Part shown: positions 59,956 through 64,000 of the stretch, piece after piece
How positions within the stretch are numbered: position 1 is the first letter of the stretch
Layout of the letters: each line of letters starts with the position of its first letter
Assembly (NCBI RefSeq): GCF_000428985.1
Contig: NZ_AUAZ01000006.1
Span: forward strand, 62,001 to 126,000
Length of the DNA: 64,000 nucleotides
Direction of reading: 5' to 3'
Source: Marinobacterium litorale DSM 23545
GTDB taxonomy: Bacteria; Pseudomonadota; Gammaproteobacteria; Pseudomonadales; Balneatricaceae
Notes under the pieces: model-generated
Told to the model about the DNA's origin: nothing
Databases searched by the model: none
What the model saw: only the letters and a program-made list of their open reading frames with translations
Translations under genes and position numbers: made by a program

Positions 59956-60852
59956 ATGGACATTACAGCCAACGCATTGCGAGCCCTCTACACCGCTGTG
60001 AACTCGGCGTTCCAGCAGGGCCGCGCAACCTACACTCCGAAGTGGGAAAAGATTGCCACCTTGGTGAACTCCACCACGGCGCAGGAGAACTACGAGTGGC
60101 TGGGTGAGTTCACCCGTCTGCGCAAGTGGATCGGCGATCGCCAGATCAACCGCATGAAGGTGCACGACTACTCGATCAAGAACGAAAAGTTCGAGGGTAC
60201 CGAAGGCATCCCCGCTGAGCGGATCGAGGACGATACCTACGGCGTGATCATGCCCAAGTTCCAGGACATGGGCTACGCCTCAGCGACTCACCCGGACGAG
60301 CTGGTGTTTGCGCTGCTGGCTGCAGGTTTTACCACGCCATGCTACGACGGGCAGTACTACTTCGATACCGATCATCCCGTGATTGGTTCCGACGGCACGG
60401 CGCAAAGCGTCAGCAATATGCAGGCTGGCGCAGGTAACGCCTGGTTCCTGCTGGACACTAACCGTCCGCTCAAGCCGCTCATCTTCCAACGCCGCCGCGA
60501 ATACCGTCTGCAGGCGAAGACCGACGCAGGCACCTCCGATCGTGTGTTCATGGCGGATGAATACCTGTACGGCGTGGATGCCCGTGTGAATGCCGGTTTC
60601 GGGTTCTGGCAGCAGGCATTCGGCTCCAAGGCCACCCTGGACGAAACCAACTTCGATGCCGCCATGGCGGCCATGGGCGCACTGAAGTCAGACAAGGGCC
60701 GCCCGCTCGGCATCATGCCCAACCTGCTGGTGGTTGGTCCCTCCAATCGCTCTGCTGCCAAGACGCTGATCGAAGCCCAGAACAAAGCCAATGGTGCCAG
60801 CAACCCGAACTACCAGGCCGTCGAAGTGATGGTCGTTCCCTGGCTCGACTAA
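59956..60852 (+). CDS. Major head subunit (Mu gpT-like)
   Basis: A 298-residue major capsid protein of the Mu gpT type with the HK97 fold. Hallmarks: YTPKWEKIATLVNSTTAQEN, YEWLGEFTRLRKWIGDRQIN and FDTDHPVIGSDGTAQSVS. The length fits (Mu gpT is 305). ATG at 59956 has AGGAGA upstream; a TTG one codon earlier is less likely. Confidence 0.94.
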   Translation: MDITANALRALYTAVNSAFQQGRATYTPKWEKIATLVNSTTAQENYEWLGEFTRLRKWIGDRQINRMKVHDYSIKNEKFEGTEGIPAERIEDDTYGVIMPKFQDMGYASATHPDELVFALLAAGFTTPCYDGQYYFDTDHPVIGSDGTAQSVSNMQAGAGNAWFLLDTNRPLKPLIFQRRREYRLQAKTDAGTSDRVFMADEYLYGVDARVNAGFGFWQQAFGSKATLDETNFDAAMAAMGALKSDKGRPLGIMPNLLVVGPSNRSAAKTLIEAQNKANGASNPNYQAVEVMVVPWLD

Positions 60853-60917
60853 TCGCCTGACCTTATGGCGGGCGATCGATTGCCCGCTCAACCCGACATA
60901 GCGAGAGGACATATGAA

Positions 60918-61343
60918 ATGCCAAGTATTCGTATCAGCTCTGCAATTAATGGCTTCCGACGCGCTGGAGTGGCTCATCCGAGTAAGCCAACTGTGTACCC
61001 GGGCGATTACTTTTCCGACGAGCAGATCCGGCAGCTCAAAGCGGAACCGCGCCTGGCCGTGGAGTTTGGCGACTTCGAAGTGGAAGAACTTGAGCAAGCA
61101 GATCCGCCTGCTGATCAGACGGGGGCCGTGGAGCCGGACAGTGCATCTGGCGATGTGACGCCGGACAACGGTGAGAACCTGCTCCAGCCGTTGATGGACA
61201 TCATTGGGAAGCTGGACCCACATGACGAAAAGCTCTGGAACAAGGACGGTAGCCCCAAAGCGGCCAACTTCCCTCAGGGCACAACTGCTGAAGACCGCGC
61301 CAACGCTTGGGAAATGTTCCAGGCTCAGGCAGATAAGGCCTAA
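60918..61343 (+). CDS. HI1506-related phage protein
   Basis: A 141-residue protein resembling HI1506 of the Haemophilus Mu-like prophage and equivalents after the major head gene. The N-terminus IRISSAINGFRRAGVAHPSK and the segment YFSDEQIRQLKAEPRLAVEF are typical. The C-terminal half is acidic, with a helical end (TAEDRANAWEMFQAQ). A structural or assembly role is assumed. AGAGGA precedes the ATG. Confidence 0.78.
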   Translation: MPSIRISSAINGFRRAGVAHPSKPTVYPGDYFSDEQIRQLKAEPRLAVEFGDFEVEELEQADPPADQTGAVEPDSASGDVTPDNGENLLQPLMDIIGKLDPHDEKLWNKDGSPKAANFPQGTTAEDRANAWEMFQAQADKA

Positions 61344-61346
61344 CCC

Positions 61347-61769
61347 ATGTATGCCACCCGTCAGGACATGATCGACCGTTTTGGTGAGGAGGAGATCCAG
61401 CTCCTCACCGATCGGGACGGCAGCGCCGGTGTGATTGTCGATAGCGTACTTGATCAGATGCTGGCTGATGCCAGCGCCGAGATCGACGGCTACATCGGCG
61501 GTCGCTACCGCCTGCCGCTGGTCACTGTGCCTGAGGTGCTGGTGCGTCTGTGCTGCGATATTGCCCGCTACCTGCTCCATGATGATCGAGCCCCCGAACA
61601 GCTCAAGGTGCGGTACGACGCAGCGATCAAGTTCCTGACCAAGCTGGGCAGCGGTGAACTGAGTCTCGGTGTGCTCGATGCCAACGAAAGCGGCCCGAGT
61701 AATAACACCGCTGAAATCCAGTCCGCTGGTAGCGTGTTCGCCCGCAATAGCAGCAAGGGGTTCATCTGA
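61347..61769 (+). CDS. Head-tail connector, gp36 (DUF1320)
   Basis: A 140-residue DUF1320 protein, like Mu gp36, thought to join head and tail. Pattern MYATRQDMIDRFGEEEIQLL, ASAEIDGYIGGRYRLPL and CCDIARYLLHDDRAPEQLKV. It is closely packed with its neighbours and abuts gp37 by a one-base overlap. Confidence 0.9.
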   Translation: MYATRQDMIDRFGEEEIQLLTDRDGSAGVIVDSVLDQMLADASAEIDGYIGGRYRLPLVTVPEVLVRLCCDIARYLLHDDRAPEQLKVRYDAAIKFLTKLGSGELSLGVLDANESGPSNNTAEIQSAGSVFARNSSKGFI

Positions 61770-62191
61770 TGCTGGAGCTGAAAGACGACTACCTGGCTGC
61801 TGAGCCGATCCTGGTCACCACGCTGGAGCAGGTAGCAGATATCCGCAAAGTCTATAGATCGGAGGATCTCGCCACCCTGGATGAGCGATCCCAGATCTGC
61901 CCGGCGCTGCACCTCATCTACTGGGGCGACAGCATTCCCTTGCAGTCACAGGGCGGCGTTGTCGGCCACGTTACCCAGACATGGATAGTCGTCCTTGCCA
62001 TCGATCTGCGCAAGAAGGATAAGGCTGGCGGGCTGCTAGCTGACCTGATCAAAACCATGTCCGGCGTCCATACCGAGCTTGGTTCCATCAAACGCGTCAA
62101 CGCCCCGGCGAAGCCAAGCTTCAGAGGCGGCTTTGGCTACTACCCACTCGCATTTGAACTGACCTTCAGAACCAAAGGAGCACGAAAATGA
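61769..62191 (+). CDS. Gp37-family tail terminator-like protein
   Basis: A 140-residue member of the Gp37 family of transposable phages (as in D3112 and Mu relatives). ICPALHLIYWGDSIPLQSQG and IVVLAIDLRKKDKAGGLLAD are visible, and the position before the tail tube supports a tail-terminator or neck role. Overlaps the tube gene by ATGA. Confidence 0.82.
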   Translation: MLELKDDYLAAEPILVTTLEQVADIRKVYRSEDLATLDERSQICPALHLIYWGDSIPLQSQGGVVGHVTQTWIVVLAIDLRKKDKAGGLLADLIKTMSGVHTELGSIKRVNAPAKPSFRGGFGYYPLAFELTFRTKGARK

Positions 62192-62943
62192 GCGGACTTC
62201 TTCTCGCTGGCGACGTTTACATCGACCGCCTCACTGACACCGGCGTATCCACCGGCCTGGTAGGGCCTATCAACGTCACCCAGCTGGCGCTCCAGACCCC
62301 GTCTGAGAAGGTGCAGCGGCCCTCCAAACGCAAGAGCACCTACGGCCAGACGCTGGACACAGTCACCCTGCCGCAGCCGACCACCATCAACATGGTGATC
62401 GATGACCAGCCTGCGGACCTGCTGGCGATGGCCATGCTTGGTGACGTGGAGCAGATCAACCAGGGCTCCGGCAACGTTTCACTCGCAGACGTCACGCTCA
62501 AGGCCGGTAATAAATGGACCAAGCTACCGCATGGCAACCTGGCTGATTCTGGGTTGGCGTTGTATGAGTCCGACGGGACCACGCCGATCGCCGCGCCCGC
62601 GTTTGAGGTCAACTACGCGCTGGGCATGATCCGCACCACGCCAGGTGGCGCTCAGGACACCGGCTCTGATGTATCGGCCAAGATCACCTACGACTACAGC
62701 GCAATCGCTGGCACCCGCATCAAGGCCGGTACCCGCTCGCAGATCCGCATGAAGATCTTTATGGACGGCACCAACCTGGCCAACGGCTTGCCCTGCAAGC
62801 TGGAGGTTCCTGAAGCGGCGATCGCGCCGACCGAAGCGGTGGACCTGTTCTCCAGCACGTACGTCAGCACCACGCTGGCGGGCGACGTGAAGCTGGTTGA
62901 TGGCGAAACCGCGCCCTACTACTTCGACCAGGAAACCGCCTGA
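62188..62943 (+). CDS. Major tail tube protein (siphovirus type)
   Basis: A 251-residue protein with the features of non-contractile tail tube subunits: SGLLLAGDVYIDRLTDTGV, a central KRKSTYGQTLDTVTLPQPTT strand pair, and EVNYALGMIRTTPGG with a beta-rich C-terminal half. It takes the place of the Mu sheath and tube genes, as in B3 and D3112. It precedes the tape measure by 70 bp. Confidence 0.85.
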   Translation: MSGLLLAGDVYIDRLTDTGVSTGLVGPINVTQLALQTPSEKVQRPSKRKSTYGQTLDTVTLPQPTTINMVIDDQPADLLAMAMLGDVEQINQGSGNVSLADVTLKAGNKWTKLPHGNLADSGLALYESDGTTPIAAPAFEVNYALGMIRTTPGGAQDTGSDVSAKITYDYSAIAGTRIKAGTRSQIRMKIFMDGTNLANGLPCKLEVPEAAIAPTEAVDLFSSTYVSTTLAGDVKLVDGETAPYYFDQETA

Positions 62944-62960
62944 TAGTCGACTGAACCACC

Positions 62961-62980
62961 CGGAGGGCGCCCGCCCTCCG
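62961..62980 (+). terminator. Hairpin between tail tube and tape measure
   Basis: CGGAGGGC / GCCCTCCG with a 4-nt loop, 18 bp after the tube stop, followed by CACTTCGTTT. The poor T-run suggests partial termination or mRNA protection, useful for making much more tube than tape measure. Confidence 0.6.
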
Positions 62981-63013
62981 CACTTCGTTTAACGCCTCTA
63001 ACCTGGAGCCACG

Positions 63014-64000
63014 ATGGCCGATCGTAACCTAGCGCTCAATCTACTGATTAAGGCTAAAGATCTTGCCAGCTCGACGGTGCGCCGTTTTACGCGTGACCTG
63101 GATGACTCTGGCGATGCAGCCGATCGGCTCGATAAGTCATTGGCGCAGGCGGATGAGCAGGTTGATGCGGTTGAGAAAAGCTCCAGCAAGGCTGGCGATG
63201 AGGTTGGCCACTTTGCCGACGAACTGAGCGAGGCGGATAAGGCCGCTGGCCGTTACTACGACAGCACCGGGCGCCTGCGCGATGCAAATGGGCGCTTTGT
63301 AGCTGGTGCCCGCCGCGCCCGCACTGAAACCGACAAGCTCGGCAAGGAGTTCCGCGACACTTCCAAAGATGCCAAAACCCTCACCGGTCGTGTTGGGGAT
63401 CTGGGTAGCAAGCTGAAAGGCTTCCTCCTCGGTGGTGCCATAGCGACTGGACTAGGCAGGCTATTCAATGGGGCGCTACGCTCCAGTGCGCAGTTCGAGC
63501 GCCAGATGAACCGAGTGGAGGCTGTCACCCGAGCCTCTGCTGAAGAGATGCGCCTGCTCACCGAAGCCGCTGAAGAGGCTGGGAGTACCACCGAATTTAC
63601 CGCCACTCAGGCCGGTGAAGGCTTGGAGATACTTGCGCGTGCTGGCTTTGATGCCCGTGAGTCAGTCGAGCTGCTTCCCTCCGTGCTGGCGGTGGCCACC
63701 GCTGAAGGTGTCGGCCTTGCTGAAGCGGCGGGTCTGATATCCGACACACTCTCCGTCATGCAAATGGAGATCGGCAAGGGGGCCCAGGCGACAGATGTGC
63801 TGGCGCGTGGTTCTGGCCTGGCTAACACGCGCATGACGGAGCTGGGCAATGCGATCAGCTACACCGGTTCTTTCGCCCGTGAAGCAGATCTGGATCTGGA
63901 GCAGCTGGTTGCCGTCCTGGACGTACTGGCGAAAAACGGTCTGCGCGGTGAGCGTGCCGGTACTGGTCTCCGCGCCATCCTTGCCCAGCTCTCAGACCCG
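63014..64000 (+). CDS. Tail tape measure protein (3' end outside window)
   Basis: The first 329 residues of a TIGR01760-type tape measure protein that sets tail length. A helical, charged N-terminus (KAKDLASSTVRRFTRDLDDS) is followed by a hydrophobic stretch (GFLLGGAIATGLGRLFNGA) and the family core QFERQMNRVEAVTRASAEEM, TEFTATQAGEGLEILARAGF. The frame remains open at the last base. ATG at 63014 follows TGGAGCC. Confidence 0.92.
   Translation, partial: MADRNLALNLLIKAKDLASSTVRRFTRDLDDSGDAADRLDKSLAQADEQVDAVEKSSSKAGDEVGHFADELSEADKAAGRYYDSTGRLRDANGRFVAGARRARTETDKLGKEFRDTSKDAKTLTGRVGDLGSKLKGFLLGGAIATGLGRLFNGALRSSAQFERQMNRVEAVTRASAEEMRLLTEAAEEAGSTTEFTATQAGEGLEILARAGFDARESVELLPSVLAVATAEGVGLAEAAGLISDTLSVMQMEIGKGAQATDVLARGSGLANTRMTELGNAISYTGSFAREADLDLEQLVAVLDVLAKNGLRGERAGTGLRAILAQLSDP

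Larger units (their letters stand above)
37555..64000 (+). mobile_element. Mu-like (B3/D3112-type) transposable prophage, left part
   Basis: A continuous phage genome from the left terminus to beyond the window end: leftward repressor, ner, MuA- and MuB-like genes, early genes, gemA, mor, lysis, Mu-type head and siphovirus tail genes. The order and the non-contractile tail proteins match B3/D3112-like transposable siphophages. The left end is placed at the TG of TGTGATCTAG at 37555, which resembles the Mu left end in TG plus a GAT/TGAAGT pattern; TGTCCCAGGG at 37574 is the alternative. The right end and target duplication are outside the window, so the boundary is provisional. Confidence 0.9.

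Noticed and set aside
60865-61158. A 97-codon plus-strand frame overlapping the HI1506-like gene
   Set aside because: The frame at 60918 gives the recognisable phage protein with a better-placed ribosome-binding site; the other is out of frame and featureless.

Overview
The first 37.5 kb is chromosome of a marine or halotolerant gammaproteobacterium, most likely Oceanospirillales/Pseudomonadales. Supporting signs are the gmk-rpoZ-spoT order, an Rsd/AlgQ anti-sigma factor, a YbaK-HDOD fusion protein, a gammaproteobacterial GshA, EfpL, and a complete ectoine uptake and degradation cluster. Roughly the last 26.4 kb is the left part of an integrated Mu-like transposable prophage whose right end lies beyond the window.

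Housekeeping region (1-15.5 kb): tex (5' end outside the window), gshA, a FliL-like secreted protein, rsd, a WD40 lipoprotein, an FKBP isomerase, a TIGR02444 protein, the ABC-F ATPase yheS, a YbaK-HDOD protein, ggt, and the stringent-response block spoT-rpoZ-gmk.

Ectoine region (15.6-28.9 kb): one leftward block carries a TeaABC-type TRAP transporter with its TeaD-like stress protein, then gntR-eutB-eutC-doeX. A divergent rightward block carries doeA-doeB-doeC-doeD. Together they import ectoines, open the ring, deacetylate the product, transaminate it and oxidise it to aspartate. Two TGTATACA palindromes 74 bp apart in the divergent promoter region are likely regulator sites. No eutA is present.

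Envelope and miscellaneous region (28.9-37.5 kb): a GhrA-like dehydrogenase, efpL, a MoxR-DUF58-TgpA operon whose transglutaminase domain has lost its catalytic residues, an AIM24 protein, a Sir2 protein without zinc cysteines, an orphan TRAP binding protein, a gene remnant, and a DUF4124 gene that appears to be cut at its 3' end by the prophage.

Prophage (about 37.56 kb to end): phased GGGAT repeats at the left end, a LexA-like repressor, ner, MuA- and MuB-like transposition proteins, a run of small early genes, gemA and mor. The late region then has a holin, a transglycosylase, Rz with an embedded Rz1, a TraR-like zinc finger, Mu-type head genes (small terminase to gpT), and a siphovirus-type tail tube and tape-measure protein. 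This is the layout of B3/D3112-like transposable siphophages. Two likely accessory insertions are visible: a zinc-ribbon membrane protein, and a three-helix membrane protein overlapped out of frame by a proline-rich small gene. Each is followed by copies of a 20-bp motif (CTCCAAC-N4-GTTAMACCA) that may be a late control site. Several nested genes occur (Rz1 in Rz, a scaffold inside the protease gene).
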